Source of the DNA: Acidobacteriaceae bacterium UBA1307 | GTDB lineage: Bacteria; Acidobacteriota; Terriglobia; Terriglobales; Acidobacteriaceae | Direction of reading: 5' to 3' | DNA: 27,855 bases | NCBI GenBank assembly: GCA_002307235.1 | Contig: DBTV01000036.1 | Span: 128,428 to 156,282, forward strand | In this document: positions 1 through 7,769 of the stretch, one piece after another | Layout: each line of letters starts with the position of its first letter | Numbering within the stretch: position 1 is the first letter of the stretch | The notes under the pieces: model-generated | The model's database searches: none | What the model saw: only the letters and a program-made list of their open reading frames with translations | Told to the model about the DNA's origin: nothing | Program-made: the position numbers and the translations under genes

Positions 1-807
1 TCGGGCGAGACGGCCGACACGCTGGCGGCGCAGCGCGAGATGATTTCTCTTGGATCAAAGACGGTGGCCATCTGCAATGTGGTGGATGCGATGGTTGCGC
101 GCGAGGCGCACGGCGCCATCTACACGCATGCGGGCCCGGAGATCGGCGTCGCTTCGACGAAGGCGTTTACCGCGCAGTTGACGGCGCTGTTTCTGCTCGC
201 GCTCAAGCTCGGGCAACTGCGTGGGCGCATCGATACGGAAGGCTCGATTGCGTTGATCGAGCAACTCAGCAAGGTTCCCGCGAAGGTGGAAGAGATTCTG
301 CGCACACGCGCAACCGAGTGCGAACAGCTTGCCGCGAAGTTTGCCAATGCGCGCGACTTTCTTTATCTTGGCCGCGGCATTCACTTTCCGATTGCCCTTG
401 AAGGCGCGCTGAAGCTGAAGGAAATCTCCTACATTCATGCCGAAGGTTATCCGGCCGGCGAGATGAAGCACGGGCCGAATGCGCTGATCGACGAAACGCT
501 GCCGGTGGTGGTGCTGGCGACGCGCGACGCGGACGATCCGGCCTCGGTACAGCGCTATGAAAAGACGCTCTCGAATATTCAGGAGGTGACGGCGCGCGCC
601 GGTCGCGTGATCGCCATTGCCACCGAGGGTGACACGCAGATCGGCTCGCTCGTCGAGCAGGTGATCTATATTCCGGCCGTTCCAGAGCTGCTTTCGCCAC
701 TGGTCGAGATCGTGCCGCTGCAACTGCTGGCCTATTACATCGCCGTGCGTCGTGGCTGCGATGTTGACCAGCCGCGCAATCTGGCCAAGTCGGTGACGGT
801 CGAATAG
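1..807 (+). CDS. glmS: Glutamine--fructose-6-phosphate aminotransferase (isomerizing), C-terminal part
   Basis: GlmS makes glucosamine-6-phosphate from fructose-6-phosphate and glutamine, the first step towards UDP-GlcNAc for peptidoglycan. The gene enters from the left edge already in frame, so only the last 268 codons are present and the N-terminal glutaminase domain lies outside. The first visible residues, SGETADTLAA, are the sugar-phosphate-binding loop of the first SIS domain. The second SIS domain follows, with LYLGRGIHFPIALEGALKLK and the EGYPAGEMKHGP motif typical of the isomerase active site. The end matches full-length GlmS: a DVDQPRNLAKSVTVE tail that carries the conserved C-terminal loop and then TAG. 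A hairpin and an intrinsic terminator follow within 150 bases, so the transcript probably ends there. Identification is firm. Confidence 0.96.
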   Translation, partial: SGETADTLAAQREMISLGSKTVAICNVVDAMVAREAHGAIYTHAGPEIGVASTKAFTAQLTALFLLALKLGQLRGRIDTEGSIALIEQLSKVPAKVEEILRTRATECEQLAAKFANARDFLYLGRGIHFPIALEGALKLKEISYIHAEGYPAGEMKHGPNALIDETLPVVVLATRDADDPASVQRYEKTLSNIQEVTARAGRVIAIATEGDTQIGSLVEQVIYIPAVPELLSPLVEIVPLQLLAYYIAVRRGCDVDQPRNLAKSVTVE

Positions 808-860
808 TTTTTACGATCGCTCCATACACAGCTACACGCAGGTCGCGCCCTGAGCATGAA

Positions 861-908
861 GCAATCTTTCTGATCCTGATTTGTATGAATCAGGTTCGGA
901 AGGATTGC
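861..908. repeat. Imperfect inverted repeat downstream of glmS
   Basis: GCAATC...CCTGATT at 861-880 pairs with AATCAG...GATTGC at 887-908, giving a stem of about 20 bp with a few mismatches and a loop of about 6 bases. No T-run follows directly. It may be the first part of a double 3'-end structure for glmS together with the terminator at 926-955, or a dispersed palindromic element. Confidence 0.6.
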
Positions 909-925
909 TCCTGCAGCGCGACAAC

Positions 926-955
926 ACCTTTTCGCCGCGGCGGAAGGTTTTTTTT
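926..955 (+). terminator. Intrinsic terminator after glmS
   Basis: ACCTTTTCGCCG pairs with CGGCGGAAGGT and is followed by eight T residues. It lies between glmS and the next plus-strand gene, so it argues against any start for that gene upstream of about position 960. Confidence 0.75.
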
Positions 956-1015
956 GTGCCGGTGAGGGCATTCTTGCAGGGAACCGGTGGGGGCGTGGCA
1001 ACGTACTTTCTTTTT

Positions 1016-3328
1016 ATGAAGAGATGGACCTTTTTCGCGCTTTTGCTTGTTTGTTGCGCAGATCTACGCGCCGGGCAGAAAACAAATGCGCGACAGGCTC
1101 TGGAGACACCCAGCGAAGCATCAGCGCCGTTGATCGATGCGCCCTTGACGCTGGATGATTTCGCGGGCATGCGGCCGCGTCCGGAGTTGCGTGCCAGGCT
1201 GGGCCATGTCGCTGGCTTTATACAAAGCTCGCCCAGCGATGGAGACGCCGCCACCGAAGCCACCGAGGTCTGGATGGCGCATACGCAGGCCACGCTCTAT
1301 TTTGTTTTTCTCTGTCATGATCATCGTCCGGACTTGATTCGCAGCCATCTGGCGCGTCGCGAGGATATTTTGAACGACGATTACGTGGCCGTGCTGCTCG
1401 ATTCCTTTCGTGATCGCCGCACCGGCGTGCGTTTTCTGGTTAATCCCGCCGGAGTGCAGGCGGATGCCTCGTACAGCGAGTCGGATGGCAATGACTACAG
1501 CTATGACACCGTATGGGATTCTGAGGGACGGAGGTCAAAAGATGGTTGGATGGCGCTGGTCGCCATTCCCTTCCGCAGTCTACGCTTTCGTAATGGAGTT
1601 TCCGATTGGGGAATCGTCCTTCGCAGGAATCTTCCCCGCAACAGCGAGAGTTCCTACTGGCCGCGCGTTGCGGCAAGCGTGAATGGTGTTTTGCCGCAAG
1701 AGGCAACCCTGCACGGCATTGATGGCGTGACCGCTTCGCATAATCTGCAGATCAATCCGTACCTGCTGGCGCAAAACGAGCGCAAATTCGTTGATACCTA
1801 CATGGGCGAGCCATATTTCAGCGCGCGCAAACTCGAAGGCGCCAGCGGTGGCGAAATCAAGTGGGTTCTGAACAATCGCATCGTGGTGGATGGAACCATC
1901 AATCCGGACTTCAGCGATGTTGAGTCGGACGCTCCGCAATTCACCGTCAATCAACGCTATCCGGTTTCGTGGACGGAACTGCGTCCCTTCTTTCTGGAAA
2001 ATGCCAACTACTTCAGCACGCCCATTACGTTGGCCTATACGCGCACCATTCAGCGGCCCGAGTTCGGCATTCGCACGACGGGAAAACTGGGAAGAACCAA
2101 TCTCGGATTGTTTTTAACCGATGATCGCAAGCCGGGGCTCGAGGTCTCTTCTTCGGACGCTCTCTACCGGAAACACGCCCTGATCAGTGTCGGCAGAGTC
2201 TCTGAGGACTTTGGCAAAGGTTCGAAGCTCGGCGTGATCTATACCGGCAAGGAGTTCGGCAACGGCTGGAATCGCATTGGCGGCGTGGACTACACGCTGC
2301 GCTTCAACGATCATTGGACATCGATGGGGCAGTGGTTGTTCAGTTCCACAAAGGGCGATCAGGACAATCCCGGTTATTCCGCCGGGCCTGCGGAGTATTT
2401 CTATCTCTCGCGCAGTGGTCATGCGCTCAATTTGTACAGCTACTATACCGACATCAGCAAGGGCTTCGAGACGCAGACCGGTTACATCCAGAGTTCGAAT
2501 CTACGCAGCGATCAGAGTTATCTGAGTTATCTGTGGTTTCCTCATCACAGCATTGTGCAGAGCTACGGATTCGAGACCAGTGACAGCGTAGCCTTTGACC
2601 ACGATAACCACCGCGTCTATCACTATTCCAGCTTTGACTGGTACTGGACTTTGCCGCGCAACTTTGTGGGTGGCCCGCTGGTGGGACAAAGCTCCGATAC
2701 GCTCAGTCCGGAAAGTTATTCCGCGTTGAGCCACTACAAAAACATCACGGAAAATTATGGCGGAGTTTTCTTTCGCGGGGCTCCATGGTCGCAGTTCAGC
2801 TTCAAGTTGCAGGCGCTCGAGAGCGGCAATGTCAATTATTCGCCTGCCTCTGGTCAGGAGCCATCTCTGCTGATACAACAGTCAGTTACTCTTTCCATGG
2901 TGCTTCAGCCCATGCTGGCGCTGACCGTAACCAACTACTATCTGCTCGATCGCGATCATGCTGCGCGGGGTGGTGCGCTGGTCTACGAGAGCCAGACGAT
3001 GCGCAGCAAGGTGAACTATCAATTTACCCGCGCGCTTTCCGCACGTGTCATCGCGGAGTACGATTCCACCCATGCGAATCCCGAACAGACTACGCTGCAG
3101 CATACGAAAGAGTTTTCTTCACAGGCGCTGCTGACCTGGTTGCCGCATCCGGGAACCGCCATCTATCTGGGTTACAGCAACGACCTGCAGAATCTGGATC
3201 GCAGTCTTTGCTATCGGCTCAGTTCGGGCCGTTGTGATGCCGATGCTTCCGATCTACCGCACAGCAACACGATGCTCAACGACGGCAAGCAGATCTTCTT
3301 GAAGGCATTCTATCTTCTGCGTTTTTGA
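1016..3328 (+). CDS. DUF5916-type outer-membrane protein with N-terminal CBM9-like domain
   Basis: This protein is about 770 residues long. A short basic start and hydrophobic run (MKRWTFFALLLVCCADLRAG) form a signal peptide. Residues about 35-220 resemble the CBM9-like fold that begins DUF5916 proteins, with DDYVAVLLDSFRDRRTG and FLVNPAGVQAD as typical stretches. The rest has alternating aromatic and polar strands like an outer-membrane beta-barrel and ends in ...KAFYLLRF; a terminal Phe is the usual barrel-assembly signal. Members occur widely in Acidobacteriota and Bacteroidota with unknown substrate, possibly carbohydrate or peptide binding at the outer membrane. The frame is open upstream to about 881, but a terminator lies in that stretch, so ATG 1016, which begins the signal peptide, is preferred. 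Its Shine-Dalgarno sequence is very poor. Family call is good; function is unknown. Confidence 0.85.
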   Translation: MKRWTFFALLLVCCADLRAGQKTNARQALETPSEASAPLIDAPLTLDDFAGMRPRPELRARLGHVAGFIQSSPSDGDAATEATEVWMAHTQATLYFVFLCHDHRPDLIRSHLARREDILNDDYVAVLLDSFRDRRTGVRFLVNPAGVQADASYSESDGNDYSYDTVWDSEGRRSKDGWMALVAIPFRSLRFRNGVSDWGIVLRRNLPRNSESSYWPRVAASVNGVLPQEATLHGIDGVTASHNLQINPYLLAQNERKFVDTYMGEPYFSARKLEGASGGEIKWVLNNRIVVDGTINPDFSDVESDAPQFTVNQRYPVSWTELRPFFLENANYFSTPITLAYTRTIQRPEFGIRTTGKLGRTNLGLFLTDDRKPGLEVSSSDALYRKHALISVGRVSEDFGKGSKLGVIYTGKEFGNGWNRIGGVDYTLRFNDHWTSMGQWLFSSTKGDQDNPGYSAGPAEYFYLSRSGHALNLYSYYTDISKGFETQTGYIQSSNLRSDQSYLSYLWFPHHSIVQSYGFETSDSVAFDHDNHRVYHYSSFDWYWTLPRNFVGGPLVGQSSDTLSPESYSALSHYKNITENYGGVFFRGAPWSQFSFKLQALESGNVNYSPASGQEPSLLIQQSVTLSMVLQPMLALTVTNYYLLDRDHAARGGALVYESQTMRSKVNYQFTRALSARVIAEYDSTHANPEQTTLQHTKEFSSQALLTWLPHPGTAIYLGYSNDLQNLDRSLCYRLSSGRCDADASDLPHSNTMLNDGKQIFLKAFYLLRF

Positions 3329-3385
3329 GTGATGGAGTGACAGGACAAAACGCCCGCGCGGTGCGCGTAGTGGAAGACAAAAGGA

Positions 3386-3425
3386 AAGCGGCACGGCAAA
3401 GATGTTTGCCGTGCCGCTTGTTTTT
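3386..3425. terminator. Bidirectional terminator between convergent genes
   Basis: A perfect 15-bp stem, AAGCGGCACGGCAAA pairing with TTTGCCGTGCCGCTT around a GATG loop, is followed by T5 on the plus strand. An A-rich start gives a weaker U-run on the minus strand. It overlaps the stop codon of the minus-strand gene ending at 3424 and serves the plus-strand gene ending at 3328. Confidence 0.85.
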
Positions 3426-5382
3426 ATGGCTTGCCGTTCAGTCCGACATTTTCATCGGGCGCGGCCGTCGAGCGACGGGTCGGCGCATCGATGATCGGCT
3501 CGGCCAGTCCGGCGAGCTTCGGCGCGTGGTCGCGATGCAGCAGATCGAGCACGACCACCTCGTTTTTGCCCGCATGCATCCAGACGCCCGGCACGTAGAG
3601 TGTGCGCTGCGGGCCCACATTCCAGACGCGGCCGAGCGGGTGGCCGTTAAGCCAGACCACGCCCTTGCCGATGTCGGCAATGTCGAGGAAGGTGTCGGCG
3701 ACAGGCTTGCCCTTCGGCGCGTTGAGCGTGAAGCTGCCGCGATAAAAGGCCGGTGCGTTGTCGGCCTTCACGCCCGCCGCAAAGTGCGCTTCAACGGGAA
3801 CGCCGGGTGCGTCGATGATCGAGTCCGGCGCCATGGGCAGCGAGTAGATCGACCAGTCTTCAAGAGGCTTTCCGGCCAGTGTGACTCCGGCCAGTCCCTT
3901 GCTTTCGTGGCGAATCTCGCGCGTGGAATTGATGCGGCCCGAGTTCTCAACGAGGATGTCGAGCTGCGCCGCGGCGGCATCGGAATGGATCGTCAGCCGG
4001 TCCTGCTTGTCGGTGCGGTCGAGCGCGCCGAGCAGGCGGCCATTCAGATAGACCAGAGCGTAATCATTGAGTCCGTTGAGCACCAGTTCACCCTGCGTGG
4101 GGCCGGTGAGCTGTTTGCGGTAGAGAATGAAGCCGTAGGACTGGCCGATCTCTTCCATGTATTTTGGCGTCGCGGAGACGACCGGCTTCGGCAGACCCTT
4201 CCACAGCGAAACGGAGTCGTTAAGCGTAAACGCGGGCACGGCCATCGAGGCGGGCGCGGGAGGAACCGGCGGCGGCGTCACGCCGGTGGCCTTCGCAATG
4301 GCGTCGCGATAGGCGAAGAACTTCGCGGTCGGCCGACCGGCTTCATCAAGCGGCGCATCGTAGTCGTAGCTGGTCACATCCGGCAGAAACTTGTTGCCGA
4401 TCCAGCTTGAACCGGCCATCATGCCGAAGCTGGTGCCGCCATGAAACATGTAGATGTTCACGCCCGCGCCGCGACCGAGAATGTATTTGATGTCGGCGAT
4501 TTGGGGCTCGACGGTGCGCGTCTGGTGCGGCTCACCCCAATGGTCAAACCAGCCCGGCCAGTATTCGGCGGCAAACAGCGGCGCGCCGGGGCGCAGTGCC
4601 GCCAGCGCATCAAGGCCCACATCCGCGTGGCTGATGCCGAAGTTGACCGTGGCGAAGACGCCCGGAATCGAGCCCTTGGCGATGGTGCGCGACGGGTTTG
4701 CGGTGTAGAGCAACGAATCGGTGAAGCCGGCCTTCAGAAAGATCTGGTGCAGCTTTTCCATGTAGACCGCATCGCCGCCGAAGTTGCCGTACTCGTTTTC
4801 GACCTGCGCGGCAATCACCGGGCCACCACGGCCAATCTGCAGCGGGCCAACCTCTTTGCCCAGACGCGTCAGCCAGCGCTCGGCCGGCACCAGAAAGGCA
4901 GGATCATCCGAGCGCAGTGTGAGGCCGACCTTCGGGTCGCGCAGCAACCAGGCCGGAAAGCCGCCAAACTCCCACTCCGCGCAGGAGTAGGGGCCGACGC
5001 GCAGCATCACATACAGCCCTTCCTGCTGGGCCTCGCGCAGAAACTCCGCCAGATCGGCGTTGCCGGAAAAGTTGAACTTGCCAGCCTCGGGCTCATGCAC
5101 GTTCCAGAAGACGTAGGTGGCGATGGTGTTCAGTCCCATGGCGCGGGCCATCTTCAGCCGCGCGCGCCAGTCCTCACGCGGAATGCGGGCATAGTGCAAC
5201 TCGCCGGAGACGGGGACGAAGGGCTTTCCGTTCAGTTCCAGATGGTCTCCGCGCACCAGCAGCGCTTGTGTGGGCCTGGGCTCCGGCGTTGCCGGGCTAA
5301 GCGCGTGCGCCGAGAGAACAAGGGCAGAGGAGCAGGCCAGCGCGAAGGCAGCGCGCCGCAGGCCGAAAAGTGAGGTCGACAT
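3424..5382 (-). CDS. Secreted beta-galactosidase, glycoside hydrolase family 35
   Basis: The enzyme releases terminal beta-galactose from oligo- or polysaccharides in the periplasm or outside the cell. It has 652 residues with an N-terminal signal peptide (about residues 1-28). The GH35 TIM barrel covers about 40-370, with GELHYARIPREDW, TYVFWNVHEPEAG and RVGPYSCAEWEFGG as hallmarks. The acid/base should be Glu197 in QVENEYG, the nucleophile Glu273 in AAEYWPGW. The C-terminal half carries jelly-roll domains with the GVVWLNGHPLGRVWNVGPQ signature. ATG 5382 is chosen because AAAGGAAA lies just upstream and a signal peptide starts there; an in-frame start at 5475 would fall in the terminator of the gene upstream. 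GH35 is firm; the natural substrate cannot be told. Confidence 0.94.
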   Translation of the reverse strand: MSTSLFGLRRAAFALACSSALVLSAHALSPATPEPRPTQALLVRGDHLELNGKPFVPVSGELHYARIPREDWRARLKMARAMGLNTIATYVFWNVHEPEAGKFNFSGNADLAEFLREAQQEGLYVMLRVGPYSCAEWEFGGFPAWLLRDPKVGLTLRSDDPAFLVPAERWLTRLGKEVGPLQIGRGGPVIAAQVENEYGNFGGDAVYMEKLHQIFLKAGFTDSLLYTANPSRTIAKGSIPGVFATVNFGISHADVGLDALAALRPGAPLFAAEYWPGWFDHWGEPHQTRTVEPQIADIKYILGRGAGVNIYMFHGGTSFGMMAGSSWIGNKFLPDVTSYDYDAPLDEAGRPTAKFFAYRDAIAKATGVTPPPVPPAPASMAVPAFTLNDSVSLWKGLPKPVVSATPKYMEEIGQSYGFILYRKQLTGPTQGELVLNGLNDYALVYLNGRLLGALDRTDKQDRLTIHSDAAAAQLDILVENSGRINSTREIRHESKGLAGVTLAGKPLEDWSIYSLPMAPDSIIDAPGVPVEAHFAAGVKADNAPAFYRGSFTLNAPKGKPVADTFLDIADIGKGVVWLNGHPLGRVWNVGPQRTLYVPGVWMHAGKNEVVVLDLLHRDHAPKLAGLAEPIIDAPTRRSTAAPDENVGLNGKP

Positions 5383-5414
5383 GGGTTTCCTTTTAGAAAT
5401 AACTTCAGTAGAGA

Positions 5415-5444
5415 AAAATAGCACCGCCGCGCAACCCTCGGCAA
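5415..5444 (-). promoter_or_regulatory. Possible sigma-70 promoter for the GH35 gene
   Basis: Read on the minus strand, TTGCCG (5444-5439) and TATTTT (5420-5415) are separated by 18 bases and lie about 35 bases upstream of ATG 5382. The match is moderate. Promoter placement between the upstream terminator and the start codon fits a monocistronic gene. Confidence 0.35.
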
Positions 5445-5461
5445 CAGGAATTTTCCCCCAT

Positions 5462-5499
5462 AAAAAACGGCCCACGCTCCAAAAAGGAAGCGTGGGCCG
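5462..5499 (-). terminator. Intrinsic terminator of the SGNH hydrolase gene
   Basis: CGGCCCACGCT pairs with AGCGTGGGCCG (11 bp) and on the minus strand is followed by six T residues (A6 at 5462-5467 on the plus strand). It lies 18 bases after the stop of the gene ending at 5517 and separates it from the GH35 gene. Confidence 0.88.
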
Positions 5500-5516
5500 C
5501 GGGGGTTGCGTATGAG

Positions 5517-6767
5517 CTATTTGAAGAGTTTCAGGTCAATGCCTTCGCCCATGGCCTTGTAGCCGACATCGCTCGGATGCAGGTGATCGCCCGAGTCAAA
5601 GGCCGGGTTGAAGTGCGGCGGATTCGCGCCATCGCCAACGACCTTCTCAAAGTCGATCACGCCGTCAAAGACGCCGCTCGTGCGAATCCAGGTGTTGACC
5701 TCGGCGCGCATCTTTTCGCCCTGCTCAAAGGAGTAGCCGGCGGTCATGTAGGGCGTCAGCGTTGCACCAATGATCTTGATGCCGTGCTGGTGGGCCTGAT
5801 CGGCGATCTGCCTGAGGCCCCACTTCAGATCCTCGGCGGTGATCGGCGCTTCATTCGAGAAGCGGTGCTTGGGCTCCATGTGGCCGATGTCGTTGATGCT
5901 TTCAAGCAGAATCACGTAGCGGACGCCGTTCTGCGCCAGTACATCGCGGCTCACGCGCGAAAGAGCGCTTGGGCCTGCGCCCTCGTTGAGCACGCGGTTG
6001 CCGCTGATGCCGACGTTGAGCACGCCGACATGCTCGAAGCCCTTTTCCTTTTGCAGCCGCGCGGCCAGCACATCGGGCCAGCGGCGGTTGGCGCCGATGG
6101 TCGAGCGCGCGCCGTCGGTGATCGAGTCGCCGAGGGTGACAATCGAGAACGAGCCCTTGGTGGCCGGCACGTCGACGCCATCGACAAAGTACCAGGACTT
6201 GGTCGTCTTGGCATTGGTCAGCGTGGCCTGCATGGTGGCGTCGCCCGAGGCGATGTAGTTGGTCTCCGAGGCCAGCGCGTGATAGGTCGCGGTGCGCATG
6301 GTTTGCTGCGGCACATAGAAGGTGATGGCGAGGTTCGCCAGCGCCGGTGCATGCAGTGCGACCGGATCGGAGTAGAGCGCCGCGCCCTGGGGAATCTGCA
6401 CAGAAGAGACGCCGTTGAAGGTCACAACGTGGTCGGTGCCGGGCTGGAGCGTGCCTTCGCCCGCGCTCAGCGCCACGTGCACATTGGCGATCTTCAGCGA
6501 TTCACTGCCGAACTCATTGGTGAAGCGGATGCGGATCTTGTCGCCGCCGGCGGAGATGTGTACGACCTCGCGCAGTGTCGTGTCGCAGAACGGGCAGGCA
6601 TTGTCTTTATTCGGTGAAGCCATCGGCGCCGAGGCCCAGGTGCCGATCCACTGCGTGGGGGCCTGTTCCTGCGGCGCGCGTGCCGCGCAGGCCGAGGTCG
6701 TGCCCAGAATCAGTGTTCCCGCAACCAGAACAAAAGTTGAAACGCACTGCATCCAGCGCTTGAACAT
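5517..6767 (-). CDS. Secreted SGNH/GDSL-family hydrolase (esterase/lipase-like)
   Basis: The protein has 416 residues and a signal peptide ending near ACAA (residues 27-30). Residues about 35-195 form an N-terminal beta-rich domain (IGTWASAPMA...) commonly seen in this GDSL subfamily. The SGNH catalytic domain follows: block I TLGDSITDG with nucleophile Ser215, block II NVGISGNRVL, block III ESINDIGH with Asn292, and block V DHLHPSDVGY with Asp394 and His397. Members hydrolyse esters of lipids or acetylated or feruloylated polysaccharides; next to a GH35 galactosidase, de-esterification of plant or microbial polysaccharide is a reasonable guess only. GGGGAGA precedes ATG 6767 at a proper distance. 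Lies between its own terminator and an independent upstream gene. Family assignment is firm, substrate unknown. Confidence 0.92.
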   Translation of the reverse strand: MFKRWMQCVSTFVLVAGTLILGTTSACAARAPQEQAPTQWIGTWASAPMASPNKDNACPFCDTTLREVVHISAGGDKIRIRFTNEFGSESLKIANVHVALSAGEGTLQPGTDHVVTFNGVSSVQIPQGAALYSDPVALHAPALANLAITFYVPQQTMRTATYHALASETNYIASGDATMQATLTNAKTTKSWYFVDGVDVPATKGSFSIVTLGDSITDGARSTIGANRRWPDVLAARLQKEKGFEHVGVLNVGISGNRVLNEGAGPSALSRVSRDVLAQNGVRYVILLESINDIGHMEPKHRFSNEAPITAEDLKWGLRQIADQAHQHGIKIIGATLTPYMTAGYSFEQGEKMRAEVNTWIRTSGVFDGVIDFEKVVGDGANPPHFNPAFDSGDHLHPSDVGYKAMGEGIDLKLFK

Positions 6768-6831
6768 GCTTGAATCTCCCCTTGTGTGTTTTGAAAGAAC
6801 TCTTCCCCCGTGCGTGCAGCGTCGCGTGATG

Positions 6832-6908
6832 AGTGCGGGGGATTTTTCCTTCAGGAAAAAATCCCCCGCACTCTGCTTTCGTTCTGCGGCAATGGGGAAA
6901 ATGCTTTA
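6832..6908 (-). repeat. Dispersed palindromic element, copy A
   Basis: Read on the minus strand it begins with the TAA stop of the EF-P-like gene (TAAAGCATTTTCCCCATTGC), continues GCAGAACGAAAGC, and ends in a 19-bp stem around AGTGCGGGGGA and TCCCCCGCACT. A second copy (14163-14279) shares about 30 of the first 34 bases and has the same stem at the same place with different but paired bases. The hairpin has a T-rich arm and could also end transcription of the EF-P-like gene. Confidence 0.65.
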
Positions 6909-7478
6909 GGCGCGGCCCGCGAACTCGCCGGTTTCCGTATACACGCGGACCTTTTCGCCAATCTCGATGTAGAGCGGAGCCTTGATCTCTAGGCCGGTTT
7001 CGAGCCTGGCCGGCTTGGTTGCGCCGCCGCTCGTGTCGCCGCGCGTGCCCGGTTCGGTGTACTCGACGGTCAGCTCCACCTTTTCCGGCAGCTCGAGGCC
7101 AATCGGGTTGTCGTTGAACTTGAGCAACTGCACGAGAGTGCCGTCGACCAGATAGCGCAGCGCCTCGCCCATCATCGTCTCCGTCAACTGCAGCGTTTCA
7201 AAGCTCGTCTGATCGAGGAAGTACGAGCCGTCGCCGTCGCTGTACAGGTACGACGCTTCGACCTCTTCGAGATCGGGCTCCTTGAACTTGTCGCTGGCCT
7301 TGAAGGTCTTGTCGAAGACCGCCCGCGTCAGCAGGTTCCGCATCTTCAGCCGCACCAGCGTCTGGCCGCCACGGGCCGTGGGCGTTGAAACTTCCACGTC
7401 CATGCAGTAGTAGGGCACATTCTCGTGCTCGAAGTACATCTTGCGCTTTACGTCGATGGCTTGAAGAAGCGACGCCAT
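6906..7478 (-). CDS. efp: Elongation factor P family protein, YeiP/EfpL-like
   Basis: EF-P proteins bind between the ribosomal P and E sites and rescue stalling at proline-rich stretches. This one has 190 residues with three beta-rich domains: a KOW-like N-terminus to about 65, an OB domain (YLYSDGDGSYFLD) and a C-terminal OB domain (KPARLETGLEIKAPLYIEIGEKVRVYTETGE, read in parts). The tip loop that in classical EF-P reads PGKGQ with a modified lysine reads PTARGGQTLVR. From memory, this resembles the SPTARG loop of E. coli YeiP/EfpL, so it may be the EF-P-like paralogue rather than the housekeeping EF-P. ATG 7478 follows GAGGA at 7-8 bases and begins MASLLQAIDVKRKM; 22 in-frame residues upstream are unlikely to be translated. 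EF-P family is firm, subfamily moderately so. Confidence 0.9.
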   Translation of the reverse strand: MASLLQAIDVKRKMYFEHENVPYYCMDVEVSTPTARGGQTLVRLKMRNLLTRAVFDKTFKASDKFKEPDLEEVEASYLYSDGDGSYFLDQTSFETLQLTETMMGEALRYLVDGTLVQLLKFNDNPIGLELPEKVELTVEYTEPGTRGDTSGGATKPARLETGLEIKAPLYIEIGEKVRVYTETGEFAGRA

Positions 7479-7543
7479 GAATGATCCTCGTCTGTGTAGT
7501 CTGGCGAGCGCGCGAAGGGTAAAAACGCGGCGCTCTTTCTTCA

Positions 7544-7549
7544 ATTATA
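7544..7549 (-). promoter_or_regulatory. Consensus -10 box upstream of the EF-P-like gene
   Basis: A perfect TATAAT lies on the minus strand at 7549-7544, about 65 bases before ATG 7478. No convincing -35 is seen at 16-18 bases upstream. Transcription would start near 7537. Confidence 0.45.
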
Positions 7550-7598
7550 GGCTTGCGGCGTTTGCCGCTGTTCCGCTCCATGGACAAAGCGGCGGGCT

Positions 7599-7661
7599 GT
7601 CATCCCGAGCGGATGGGGCCTCCGGCGTTTTTCCGCCTGGGGGTGGTGTGTCGAGGGATCT
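7599..7661. repeat. Possible dispersed intergenic repeat
   Basis: The stretch opens with TGTCATCCCGAGCGG and closes with TCGAGGGATCT, a layout I associate with short dispersed repeats in many soil bacterial genomes. Between them lies an imperfect GC-rich palindrome around GTTTTTCC. It occupies the gap between the ankyrin gene's 3' end and the EF-P-like gene's promoter. Only one copy is in this window, so its repeated nature is recollection, not something seen here. The rest of the 7479-7769 gap holds the EF-P-like leader and nothing else I can name. Confidence 0.35.
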
Positions 7662-7769
7662 GTGCTTATTTCTAAAGAACTTTGGAGGCACCATGCGCGA
7701 CTTCGATTTGTCGTCGAACAGCGGAACCGCTCGACCGCGCCTCCGCTGCCCGTTTGCTTTCTCGCCGCG

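Noticed and set aside
55..829. Long open frames on the minus strand opposite glmS.
   Set aside because: They are antisense shadows of a GC-rich gene; the glmS protein matches its family and these do not.
3325..5373. Long open frames on the plus strand opposite the GH35 gene.
   Set aside because: Composition-driven shadows with Arg/Ala/Gly-rich products and no recognisable motif.
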